Shown in pieces: positions 24,452 to 32,952 of a DNA stretch of 44,708 nt (within the stretch, counting starts at the first letter, position 1; every line of letters starts with the position of its first letter). The position numbers and the translations under genes are program-made. The DNA is taken from positions 1 to 44,708 of the forward strand of contig DATCIJ010000130.1 in assembly GCA_036507855.1 (NCBI GenBank). Reading direction: 5' to 3'. Below the pieces are notes generated by a model. That model was given only the letters and a program-made list of their open reading frames with translations. It did no database searches and was not told the origin of the DNA. This DNA comes from JABWBJ01 sp036507855 (GTDB taxonomy: Bacteria > Gemmatimonadota > Gemmatimonadetes > Gemmatimonadales > Gemmatimonadaceae).

Positions 24452-24563
24452 GGAGACAAGAGGCAGGAGAGAGTAGGCAGGGGAGGAACGAAACGGTTGC
24501 AATCTCGAGGGCCAGCGAGTGCGCGGGCCCTCAGTCCATCCCTGCTTCCTGTCTCCTGTCTCC
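24452..24563. terminator. Purine-rich hairpin between convergent genes
   Basis: After the permease stop the plus strand reads ggagacaagaggcaggagag; before the convergent creatininase stop it reads cctgcttcctgtctcctg then tctcc, the imperfect reverse complement. The two arms (24452-24483 and 24540-24563) could form a long stem with a GC-rich internal hairpin (gggcc...ggccc region at 24514-24536). A bidirectional terminator is plausible. Confidence 0.45.
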
Positions 24564-24564
24564 A

Positions 24565-25389
24565 CTACTTGTATCCCAACTCCCGCTTGATCTGCCTCAC
24601 CGCATACTGGACGCGGAGCTCGAGCAGTCCTTTCCCCAACTCGGCACTCGACCGTCTCGCATCGCCGGTGATCCCGTTGTTCACCCGAGGCACGTTGGGA
24701 TCGCGACGCTGGCCGGCAGGCATGACCGGGTCGCCAACGGCGTCCTTCAGGATGTCCATGCGCACACAGTCCTTGCCGCAGACATAGATCATCTCGGACG
24801 TGTCGAAGATTCCACCGTGGTTGCTGGGCGGATAACCCCTTTGGCGCAGCGACTGCTCAAAGTCGTTCTGCGCCGGCAGGTACACCGAATCGGCGTAGAT
24901 CACGCGCATGCCCTGTGGGGCATACTTGGCGTCGAGTTTCGTGGCGATGTCGCGGTACACCGTTGGCTGTCCGCCGCCGTGATCGCCCATGAGCACGACA
25001 TTCTTGAATCCAGTCACGATGGCCTGCTCGGCCAGGCGTTCCAGGATGGAGGCCAGGATCTCGTTGGTCAGGCCGATCGTTCCGGGCAGCGTGGCGCTGG
25101 CGTTGTTAGGCGTGTAGGGCAGGACCGGCATCGCGATGGCATTGCCCAGCGCCAGGGCGATCGCCTTCACGGTCGCCCGGGCCATGTAATTGTGGCCGCC
25201 GTTCGTGTTCTGCGGCCCGCGCTGTTCCGTACCGCCAGTGTAGTAGAGCGCGGTCGTCTTGCCGGCCGCGAGCGCTTCCTTGACCTCGACCCAGGTCATG
25301 TTCTCGAACTCGACGAGGGGCGCAGTGCGGGACTGGGCCGTGAGAGGAGCTACGGGAAGCAGCAGGAGCAGCCCGGACATCATACGCAT
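24565..25389 (-). CDS. Creatininase-family secreted hydrolase
   Basis: From the ATG at 25389 (gaggaattcg ribosome binding site) the 274-residue product has a signal peptide (LLLLLPVAPLTAQ) and the creatininase fold: YYTGGTEQRGPQNTNGGHNY is the metal-binding stretch near residues 60-80, then TVKAIALALGNAIAMPVLPY and VVLMGDHGGGQPTVY with further ligand residues. The family hydrolyses cyclic amides or related bonds. It is the last gene before the ankyrin gene on the same strand, with a 99-bp gap, and may share its transcript. Two upstream ATG codons in the frame would lengthen the leader without adding a better signal. Confidence 0.82.
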   Translation of the reverse strand: MRMMSGLLLLLPVAPLTAQSRTAPLVEFENMTWVEVKEALAAGKTTALYYTGGTEQRGPQNTNGGHNYMARATVKAIALALGNAIAMPVLPYTPNNASATLPGTIGLTNEILASILERLAEQAIVTGFKNVVLMGDHGGGQPTVYRDIATKLDAKYAPQGMRVIYADSVYLPAQNDFEQSLRQRGYPPSNHGGIFDTSEMIYVCGKDCVRMDILKDAVGDPVMPAGQRRDPNVPRVNNGITGDARRSSAELGKGLLELRVQYAVRQIKRELGYK

Positions 25390-25488
25390 ACGAATTCCTC
25401 GCCGATGATGTGAGAAGGCCGGCCGCTGGATCATTCAGTGACCGGCCCTTCGCAGTTTATCTCAAGTCTCCTTTCTCTCATCTCCCAT

Positions 25489-27498
25489 CTAGCAGGACCT
25501 GCACTTGTGCGAGTTCTTCGACCCGAGCTTCTCCAGCAGTGCCACCGTCTCGACGAACGGCGGAATGCGCTGCACCGGCCCGTTGGCCATGTCGGCGACC
25601 GTCTGACCACGGCGGCTGACCACGGCGATATCCGCGCCCTTCGACATCAGGTACATGATCAACTCAATGTCGCCACGTGCAGCCGCATGGTGCAGCGGCG
25701 TGAATCCATTGTGGTCGCGCGAGTTCACGTCCACGCCGAGCTCCTCGATGAGGAACTTCACCGACGGTATCCAGCCGTCCGGCGCGTGCATGTGCGAGTT
25801 CGCGGCATACCCTTCGCCGTACCCGACGCCTGACGCGGCGTGAATCGGGTAGACGCCGGGCCCGCCGTTCGGGATCGGAGGAAGCCCGCTTGGATCTTTC
25901 ACCTCGCCATCATCCTCGACCGGAGCATCATCGCCGCGCTGGCGGCCAGCCGGTTTGCGAGTCGCGACGGACGGATCCGCGCCATAACGAAGCAGCAACC
26001 GCATCGCGGGCACGTCGGTGCCGTACGCGGCGCGCCAGAATGGGGAAGCGCCGGTCGTATTCACGCCCAGGAGGTCAAAGTTGTACGACATGTACCAGAG
26101 GTGCTTCGACAGACGGGCATTCGGATTGGCGCCGAGCTTGAGCAACGCCTCCATGAGCTCGAGGTACGTCGTCTTCTGCTGTTTCTGCGCCGTCGGCTGC
26201 GGGTAGAGCGACTTCGCGGCGTACTGCACGTTGATCGTCGCGTAGAGCGGCGTCGCACCCGCGTCACTCATCTGGTTGGGGCTCGCGCCACGCTCGAGCA
26301 GCAGCTTGGCGATGTCGAAGTGACCGTTGATCGCGGCCATCAACATGGGACTCGTGTGGTCGCCCTCGCTGGCCTGGCCGATTGGTGCGCCGGCCGCCAG
26401 GAGGATTTTCACGGTCTCCATGTTCCCTTCGCGAGCCGCAAACAACAGCGGCGTCAAACCACCCTTGCTGCCTACCAGCTCGCCGTAGCTCAACCCGCGT
26501 TCGCCACCACCAGCTCCCCGGCCCCCGCGACCACCACCTCCACCTCCTGCCCGTCCAGCCCGCCCTGCGGCAGCAGCCTGCTGCGAGTCGGGAGCTGCCG
26601 CTGGCGGCGGATAGCCGCGCTGTCCACCCTGGTCCTGACTCGACGCCGAATCGGGGACAGGGGTCGTGGCTGTCGATTGCCGGCCGCGCGCTGTCGAATC
26701 GGGAGCAGTGGTCGCGGGCGTCGCCGCATTGCCGGGTGTGCCGGCGCGTCCAGCGAGTGTCGCCGGCGCCCCACCACGACCACCAGCCGGCGGTGCGCCG
26801 CGGCCACCAGCGCCCAGCGGCTGCTCGGCTTGTGCCAGCGCCGCGACGCGTCGATTGCGAAGCGACCGTGATGCGGCATCAGTGCGTTCACGTTCGGGAA
26901 CGCTCTCGACCTTCGAGATCGCCTTGATGTCGGCGCCCCGCGAGAGGAGCAGCTTCACTGCCTCCACGCGGTCATAGTTGGCGGCCCACATGAGTGGCGT
27001 CTGTCCCCAGGCGCCTTCGCGGGCATCGACCCCGGCTCCCGCGTCGAGCAGCGCCGATATGGACTCGGTGCTTCCGATCCCGGCGGCCAGGTGCAGGGGA
27101 GTGGCGCCTCCGGCGCTCGTTACTGCCTTGGCGTCCGCCCCAGCCTTGAGCAGAGCCTTCACCGCGACCGCTCGACCGCCGCGCGCCGCGAGGTGAAGGG
27201 GGGTGTAGTTCCCGTTCCGGGTTGACGCTTCGAGTCGGGCGCCCGCGTACACGAGCATGGCGACCTGACCGGCGTCGCCGCGGGTGGCGGCCCAGTGCAA
27301 GGCGGTCATGCCGTCGCCCTGCGAGGCGTTCACATCCGCGCCCTGGCGCAGGAGCACTCGCACACGGGCCGTGTCGCCGCGCATGGCGGCATCGGCCACC
27401 GGGGAGTCAACCGTTGCGGGCGCCCACGCCCCGAACAGCAGGGCGGCGCTCAGCGCGGCTGCCAGTGACCGAAAACGCCGGTGGATCGCGTCAGGCAT
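25489..27498 (-). CDS. Secreted ankyrin-repeat protein with disordered linker
   Basis: The 669-residue protein starts with a signal-like segment (LAAALSAALLFGAWA) and then about five ankyrin repeats (residues 35-200; for example GNYTPLHLAARGGRAVAVKA). A Gly/Ala/Pro/Gln-rich low-complexity linker follows at roughly residues 215-335, then another four or five repeats (GGLTPLLFAAREGNMETVKI and later GFTPLHHAAARGDIELIMYL). It ends KCRSC. Ankyrin repeats mediate protein contacts, and this one probably works outside the cytoplasm. Its start overlaps the end of the DUF1552 gene by 8 bases, so they are co-transcribed. Confidence 0.85.
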   Translation of the reverse strand: MPDAIHRRFRSLAAALSAALLFGAWAPATVDSPVADAAMRGDTARVRVLLRQGADVNASQGDGMTALHWAATRGDAGQVAMLVYAGARLEASTRNGNYTPLHLAARGGRAVAVKALLKAGADAKAVTSAGGATPLHLAAGIGSTESISALLDAGAGVDAREGAWGQTPLMWAANYDRVEAVKLLLSRGADIKAISKVESVPERERTDAASRSLRNRRVAALAQAEQPLGAGGRGAPPAGGRGGAPATLAGRAGTPGNAATPATTAPDSTARGRQSTATTPVPDSASSQDQGGQRGYPPPAAAPDSQQAAAAGRAGRAGGGGGGRGGRGAGGGERGLSYGELVGSKGGLTPLLFAAREGNMETVKILLAAGAPIGQASEGDHTSPMLMAAINGHFDIAKLLLERGASPNQMSDAGATPLYATINVQYAAKSLYPQPTAQKQQKTTYLELMEALLKLGANPNARLSKHLWYMSYNFDLLGVNTTGASPFWRAAYGTDVPAMRLLLRYGADPSVATRKPAGRQRGDDAPVEDDGEVKDPSGLPPIPNGGPGVYPIHAASGVGYGEGYAANSHMHAPDGWIPSVKFLIEELGVDVNSRDHNGFTPLHHAAARGDIELIMYLMSKGADIAVVSRRGQTVADMANGPVQRIPPFVETVALLEKLGSKNSHKCRSC

Positions 27499-28879
27499 TG
27501 GTGTTGAGGGCGAGGGCGTCCGTGCTGTCGCCGAACGACTTCATGTCGTCCATCCCCAGCATGTGCAGCATGCTCAGCATGGCATTCGCCATCGGCGTGC
27601 CGTCGGCGGCCTTGATATGCAGGTTGCCGGCGAGCTGGCCGTTGGCGTGTCCGGCCACGAACAGGGGGCAACGCCTGTGGTTGTGCAGGTTCGAGTCGCC
27701 CATCAGCGACCCGTAGATGACCAGGGTCTTGTCGAGCATGTTCGACTCGCCCTCCTGGATGCTCTTCAGCTTGTCCAGGAAGTACGGCAACTGCGCCACG
27801 TGGTACTTGTTGATGAGGTGGAAATTCTTGACGCCCGTTTCGTTTCCACCGTGATGCGACGACGGGTGGAAGGGCCGGTCGCTTCCGCTCTCCGGGTACA
27901 CGCGGCTCGAGCCGTCGCGACCCATCTTGAAGGAGAAGACGCGCGTGATGTCGGCGGCGAACGCCAGGGCCTGCAGGTCGAACATGACCTGCACGTGCTC
28001 GGCGAAGGAATCGGGCACACCGGCGGGGGCTTCGGGAATCGCGCGCGGTTCGCCGCTCAGGTTCCGGGCCTCGATGCGCTGGATGCGCCGCTCGACTTCG
28101 CGAATGTCGTCGAGGTACTTGTCGAGGCGTATGCGATCGGCGGGGCCTAACGACGTCTTGAGCGATGTCATCTCGCTCGCCACCCAGTCCAGAATGCTGC
28201 GGCGGGTGCGCCGGCGCTCGGCGCGCTCGGCCGCGGATCCGCCGACGCCGAACAGCTTCTCGAACGCCACGCGCGGGTCGCGAATCACCGGCAGCGGCTC
28301 GTTCGGCGACGCCCAGCTGATGGAATCGGTGTACACGCAGGCGTATCCGTAGGCGCAACCGCCGGCCTGGTCCACGTTCTCGATGCAGAGCTGCAGCGAG
28401 GGGATCGGCGTGTCCTGGCCGAACCGCTGCGCGTAGAGCTGGTCGAGCGAGGTGCCGACGTGAACGTCCGAGCCCTCGGTCTGCCTGGGATGTTCGTGCG
28501 TGAGGAACACGGCGCTCGAGCGGAAGTGATCGCCGCCGATTTCCTTCGGCGTGACGGGTTCCGCCTCACGCGCATCCGTGTTGCTGATGATGGTCAGGTA
28601 ATCGCGATACGGCTCGAGAGAATTCAGCGCCGTCGGCGCGAGACTGAATGCTCTCCCGGCTTCCGCCGGCGACCAGAGATTCATCTTCGCACCGAGTTCG
28701 TTGCAGCCGGCGGCGCCATGCACCATCTCGATCGCGACGAGGCGAGTCCGATCGCCGGGCGCGCCACGCCAGATCCGTCCAGCAGGAACCATGGCATCGA
28801 GGAACGGCAGGGCCACGGTCGCTCCCAGGCCACGAACGAAGGTGCGACGGGGAATCGGCTTTCCAATCAGGAAATGCAT
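27491..28879 (-). CDS. DUF1552 protein with Tat-type signal
   Basis: The 462-residue product has a twin-arginine-like leader, PRRTFVRGLGATVALPFLDA, and the DUF1552 hallmarks ALNSLEPYRDYLTIISN, SSAVFLTHEHPRQTEGSDVH and HGGNETGVKNFHLINKYHVA. The family is common in Acidobacteriota, Gemmatimonadota and Planctomycetota, always beside DUF1592-type genes, and resembles sulfatase/phosphatase-like periplasmic proteins; its activity has not been established. It lies between the DUF1592 gene (20-base gap) and the ankyrin gene (overlap). The ATG at 28879 is supported by ccaagggagcg upstream. Confidence 0.85.
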   Translation of the reverse strand: MHFLIGKPIPRRTFVRGLGATVALPFLDAMVPAGRIWRGAPGDRTRLVAIEMVHGAAGCNELGAKMNLWSPAEAGRAFSLAPTALNSLEPYRDYLTIISNTDAREAEPVTPKEIGGDHFRSSAVFLTHEHPRQTEGSDVHVGTSLDQLYAQRFGQDTPIPSLQLCIENVDQAGGCAYGYACVYTDSISWASPNEPLPVIRDPRVAFEKLFGVGGSAAERAERRRTRRSILDWVASEMTSLKTSLGPADRIRLDKYLDDIREVERRIQRIEARNLSGEPRAIPEAPAGVPDSFAEHVQVMFDLQALAFAADITRVFSFKMGRDGSSRVYPESGSDRPFHPSSHHGGNETGVKNFHLINKYHVAQLPYFLDKLKSIQEGESNMLDKTLVIYGSLMGDSNLHNHRRCPLFVAGHANGQLAGNLHIKAADGTPMANAMLSMLHMLGMDDMKSFGDSTDALALNTNA

Positions 28880-28898
28880 GAACGCTCCCTTGGTGGTT

Positions 28899-31409
28899 TT
28901 ACTGCGATCCGCTGCTGGACGCCTGTGTTTCGGCCATGCGTCTCATCCGGAATGCGTCGCTCAACACGACGCCAACGATGAAGTCATTGATGCGGTATCC
29001 GCGCGCCTCCACCGATGCGGCGATGCGGCGAACGGTGGGCTGATCGTAATACTCGATGCGCCGACCTAACGCGTAGGCCATCAGGTTCTGCGTGAACGTG
29101 CGAATGAGCGGGGTTGGCCGCTTCAGCAGCACCTGCTTCAGTTCGGCGGGTGTGGAGACCGGCGTTCCATCGTAGAAGTCGCCACGCGTGTCGAGCGGTG
29201 AGCCGTTCTCGCGCAGGCGCCAGCGACCGGTGACGTCGAAGTTGTCGAGCGCGAGGCCGATGGGGTCCATGAACAGGTGGCACGACCGACACTGCGGATT
29301 GGAGCGGTGCAGCTCCATCCGTTCGCGCGTCGTGAGCAGCCGGCCTTCCTTCGCTTCACCCGTCTTCTCGAGATCGGGGACATTGGGCGGCGGCGGGGGC
29401 GGCGGCGATCCGAGAAGGACTTCCATCACCCACTTCCCGCGCAACACCGGCGAGGTTCGGTTGGCGTGCGAGGTGAGCGTGAGCACGCTCGCGTGGCCGA
29501 GGAGTCCGCTACGGCGGTCGTCCGGATACTGCACTTTCCGGAACTCGGGACCCGCGACCCCCCGAATGCCGTAGTGCCTGGCCAGTTCCTCGTTCAGGTA
29601 CGTGTAGTTGGCGGTGTACAGATCGAGGACGCTCTTGTTCTCGCGAACGAGGCTGTGGAAAAACAGCTCGGTCTCGCGACGCATCGCGTCGCCAAGCTGC
29701 TGATGGAAATCGGGGAACTGCAGCGCATCGGGATGCACCTTCTCGATGTCCTGCAACCGCAGCCACTGCGCCGCGAAACGCGTGGCCAGCGCTTCGGACC
29801 GCGGATCGGCCAGCATGCGCCGGGTCTGGGCGGTGAGCACGGCCGGCTCCGCGAGCGTGCCGTTGCGCGCGGCCGTGATCAGCGACTCGTCAGGCGGTGC
29901 GCCCCAGAGGAAGAATGAGAGCCGTGAGGCCAGGTCGGTGGGACTGACCGCATAACGCTGCCCCGGCTTCGCCCCGGCCGGCAGCTCTTCCATCCGGAAG
30001 ATGAAGTGGGGGCTGGCCAGGATGGCCTCGATGGACATGCGGACGCCGAGTTCGAAGCCACCGTCAGCGCGGCCCTGGTCGTAGAACGCCATCAGGCCCT
30101 TCAGGTCCTTCGCCTGCAGGGGCCGGCGGTACGCGGCGCCGCCAACGTGGGAGACGATCCGCTCGGCGCAGGGCCGTTCCTCGTCAGACGTCGTCGGGCG
30201 GCAGGTGAAGATCCTCCGCCGGCTCGCCGTCTCGGAGACACCGGTCGGGTTGTACGGGCCGGTCACGGTCATGTCGCGCAGGTGCGCGACGTTCGTGATG
30301 CCGAGTTCCGACCCGATCTGTGTGTCGGCGATCGAGTGGCCGATCTGGGCGATGTTGTCGTTCACCGGCCCCTCGAACGTGCGAACGAACGCCGCCGAAA
30401 TGCGGTGGGCTCCCGCGCGCACCGGCACCGGCTTGGTCTTCAGCTCCATGTTGTTCGGATCGGCCTGCGACATCCACCGGTCGACGTCGATCATGCCCAC
30501 GCGTTCGCCGTCGACGGCGATCTCGATGCGCTCGTCGAACGGCGCATCGGAGCCGAAGAGCTGGCCGGTCGGGATGGCGTGCAGGGAAACGGCGAACACG
30601 TACTCGCCATCGGCGGGGAACGTGTGGCTGACGGAGACCCCGCCGCGTGTGCCGATCGGCGCGCCTTCGGTCTGGTCCCACTGGGACGCGAGACGCGCGA
30701 GCTTGTAGGTCTGGGAACCGACACTGGCCTTCGGATCACCGACCGCCAGCCGGCTGATCTCGCTTGCCGCATCGAGGTACGCGTCGAGCAGCGTGGCCGA
30801 AGGAAGCTGCACGTCGGCGATGTTGTCGAAGTTCGCACTCTTCGTGTCGAGCGGGAGCCAGGATCCCGCGTTCACGTCCAGATCGAGGATGGCTTTGATC
30901 GAGCGCTCGTACTCGGCCTGGTTGAGCCGCAGGAACGTCCGTACCCCGGGCTCCGGCTTCAGCACCGCCGCCTTGTCGATCAGGGACTCGAGCGTCGTCG
31001 CAAGAACGGTCAGGGTGTCGCCGCCGGGACGCTTACGCCCGGGAGGAGGCATCATGCCCGTGCGGAGCTTGGTGATCATCTTCTCGGCGACTTCGGAATT
31101 CGCCGGCGAGGCAGTGACTGCGGCAACGTCGAACTGCTCGAGCGTCAGGCTGCCGAGTTTTCGCTGATCACTGTGACACGAGGCGGCGCACGTCTGACGG
31201 ACAACCTGCGTGAGCGTGTTCGTGGAGATCGTGCTGCCTTTGCGAGGAGCCTTGCCGGGCGCGTGAGGACGCGCGACAAGAACCGATTCCGGGGGCGCCA
31301 GATTGAGCACCGCGTCGGCCGCCGAAGGAGCAGGATCCGGGGTGCGAACCGACGGAATAACGACGAGCGCCCCACCGGCGATGACGGCGGACAGGAACCC
31401 CTTTATCAC
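28899..31409 (-). CDS. DUF1592/DUF1588/DUF1585 cytochrome-like protein
   Basis: The 836-residue product follows the order DUF1587 (FLRLNQAEYERSIKAILDLD), a carbohydrate-binding-like insert, DUF1595 (HVGGAAYRRPLQAKDLKGLM), DUF1592 (LASRLSFFLWGAPPDESLIT), DUF1588 (NRTSPVLRGKWVMEVLLG) and DUF1585 (TFTQNLMAYALGRRIEYYDQ). It has two possible heme c sites: a non-canonical CAASCH (Cys74-Cys78-His79, CX3CH) near the N-terminus and a normal CRSCH in DUF1588. A signal peptide (FLSAVIAGGALVVIP) sends it out. The start is GTG at 31409 with gggaga upstream. It leads a three-gene operon. Its function is unknown, but a periplasmic redox role is likely. Confidence 0.85.
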   Translation of the reverse strand: MIKGFLSAVIAGGALVVIPSVRTPDPAPSAADAVLNLAPPESVLVARPHAPGKAPRKGSTISTNTLTQVVRQTCAASCHSDQRKLGSLTLEQFDVAAVTASPANSEVAEKMITKLRTGMMPPPGRKRPGGDTLTVLATTLESLIDKAAVLKPEPGVRTFLRLNQAEYERSIKAILDLDVNAGSWLPLDTKSANFDNIADVQLPSATLLDAYLDAASEISRLAVGDPKASVGSQTYKLARLASQWDQTEGAPIGTRGGVSVSHTFPADGEYVFAVSLHAIPTGQLFGSDAPFDERIEIAVDGERVGMIDVDRWMSQADPNNMELKTKPVPVRAGAHRISAAFVRTFEGPVNDNIAQIGHSIADTQIGSELGITNVAHLRDMTVTGPYNPTGVSETASRRRIFTCRPTTSDEERPCAERIVSHVGGAAYRRPLQAKDLKGLMAFYDQGRADGGFELGVRMSIEAILASPHFIFRMEELPAGAKPGQRYAVSPTDLASRLSFFLWGAPPDESLITAARNGTLAEPAVLTAQTRRMLADPRSEALATRFAAQWLRLQDIEKVHPDALQFPDFHQQLGDAMRRETELFFHSLVRENKSVLDLYTANYTYLNEELARHYGIRGVAGPEFRKVQYPDDRRSGLLGHASVLTLTSHANRTSPVLRGKWVMEVLLGSPPPPPPPNVPDLEKTGEAKEGRLLTTRERMELHRSNPQCRSCHLFMDPIGLALDNFDVTGRWRLRENGSPLDTRGDFYDGTPVSTPAELKQVLLKRPTPLIRTFTQNLMAYALGRRIEYYDQPTVRRIAASVEARGYRINDFIVGVVLSDAFRMRRMAETQASSSGSQ

Positions 31410-31652
31410 TGATTCTCCCGGTCTGGCGGTCCGTTGATCTGGCGAACCCCCTCTATAGTGGTGGCCAAGTCCGCGCCCATCAAGGGTTTTGTGTCGGGCA
31501 ATGCCCCTGATCGCTATGCCGAACTACCTGACAGGGGGGTCGGGAATCCACCGTCTTACGGGCGCATCCCGCGTTCTGCTGTGACCCGGCCGACGCTGGA
31601 GCCGGGGCCTGCTCGCCCGTTCAGGACCAGAAACCCGATCGACGATGCGGGG

Positions 31653-32945
31653 TTACCGCTTGCGGACGGGGCGGAACTCCCGCTGCTGTGGCCGTTCGGG
31701 GCGTGGCCGGAAGGCGCGTTCGGTCGACGGGGACTCCAGATAGGGACTCCGCACCTGCCCGAGTTCGATCGGCAGGGCTACGCGCACCAGCACGGTCAGG
31801 ACGAACAGGCCAAGAGCCCAGATACCCGCGGTCACCGCGATTTCGACCCACGTCGGTGTGTACTCCACGATTTCGCCGAGGGGTGAGGGAATGAAGCCCG
31901 GGATTACCAGGCCGATTCCTTTCTCGACCCAGATGGCGAGAAAGAGCGTCGCGCACGCCGTCATCAGCAATCGCGCGTTTCGGCGCACCGGGTGGATCAT
32001 GAGCGCGAGGGTCGCCAGAACGTTGAGGACGATTGCGGTCCTTATCCACGGCACGAGGGCGTTGTGTTCGCCAATGCCGAAGAAGAGGTACTTGGCGCTG
32101 ATGCTGTGATGCGTGGGGAAGTAGAACTCGAAGACCAGGTCGGAGACGAGCATCACCAGGTTGATCTGCGCCGCGACGGTCGTGGCAGTAGCCAGCTTCG
32201 ACACGGCCGATTCAGAAATCGGGTATTTGCTGTTCGACCGGATGAACCCGAGCAACAGGATCATGAACGCGGGCCCGGCGGTGAACGCGGAGGCCAGGAA
32301 GCGTGGTCCGAGCAGCGGCGAGTTCCACAGCGGACGGGATGGGGGAGCGGCAAAGAGGAACGCCGTGATCAGGTGGATGCTCACTGCCCAAACGACTGAG
32401 AGGTAGATGAACGGCACGTACTTCCTCTTCTCCGGTTCCCGCCCGATGAAGTGACTGTAGAGGATGTAGAACGGGATGACCAGGTTCAGGACGAGGTAGC
32501 CATTCAGCGCGATCACGTCCCAGGCCAGCATCGAGCTGGGCCAGTTCAACAGTCCGATCACTGGCGTCAGGCGCCACCACTTCCACGGAAAGCCCGGACT
32601 GTTGGCCGTGACGAAGCCGAGGCACATGACCAGGGCGGACACCGCGACGCCCTCGGCGATCAGGACCGCGCGGCTGAAGTCGACGTCGTGCAGCACGTAG
32701 GCGGGCATAACGAGGATCACCGCCGCCGCGGCGACCCCCACCAGGAAGGCCATGTTGGAGATGTACAGTCCCCAGCTCACATGGTCGTTCATGCCGGTCA
32801 CCGTAAGTCCCTGCGTGGCCTGCACGTAGTAGGCGAAGCCTCCGATCAGCATGATCACCGTGAGGCTCCCCATCCACAGGTGGTAGCGCCGGCCTCCGGA
32901 GGTCGCCGAGTCGAGCGCGGTCAGCAGGAACGCCTTGAGGTGCAC
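31653..32945 (-). CDS. NrfD/PsrC-family quinol-interacting membrane protein (copy 2)
   Basis: The 430-residue protein has about ten hydrophobic helices and the NrfD/PsrC pattern: WGLYISNMAFLVGVAAAAVI, LLNWPSSMLAWDVIALNGYL, LLGPRFLASAFTAGPAFMIL and FGIGEHNALVPWIRTA, followed by IWVEKGIGLVIPGFIPSPLG. Such subunits exchange electrons between quinol and an attached Fe-S protein. It is a clear paralogue of the copy at 34963, similar over its whole length, and is preceded by its own Fe-S gene (7-base gap). It is the last gene of the long minus-strand operon. The region 31410-31652 downstream holds no gene. Confidence 0.88.
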   Translation of the reverse strand: MHLKAFLLTALDSATSGGRRYHLWMGSLTVIMLIGGFAYYVQATQGLTVTGMNDHVSWGLYISNMAFLVGVAAAAVILVMPAYVLHDVDFSRAVLIAEGVAVSALVMCLGFVTANSPGFPWKWWRLTPVIGLLNWPSSMLAWDVIALNGYLVLNLVIPFYILYSHFIGREPEKRKYVPFIYLSVVWAVSIHLITAFLFAAPPSRPLWNSPLLGPRFLASAFTAGPAFMILLLGFIRSNSKYPISESAVSKLATATTVAAQINLVMLVSDLVFEFYFPTHHSISAKYLFFGIGEHNALVPWIRTAIVLNVLATLALMIHPVRRNARLLMTACATLFLAIWVEKGIGLVIPGFIPSPLGEIVEYTPTWVEIAVTAGIWALGLFVLTVLVRVALPIELGQVRSPYLESPSTERAFRPRPERPQQREFRPVRKR

Positions 32946-32952
32946 GGTCGCC

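Noticed and set aside
26490..26891. Open frames in the Gly/Pro-rich linker region of the ankyrin gene
   Set aside because: Low-complexity GC-rich repeats open several frames at once; the ankyrin frame explains both flanks.
30006..31412. 468-codon plus-strand frame opposite the DUF1592 gene
   Set aside because: Shadow frame, same reasoning.
31410..31652. Possible promoter (cactatagagg on the minus strand) before the DUF1592 gene
   Set aside because: Only weak resemblance to a -10 element and no convincing -35; promoter consensus of this group is unknown to me.
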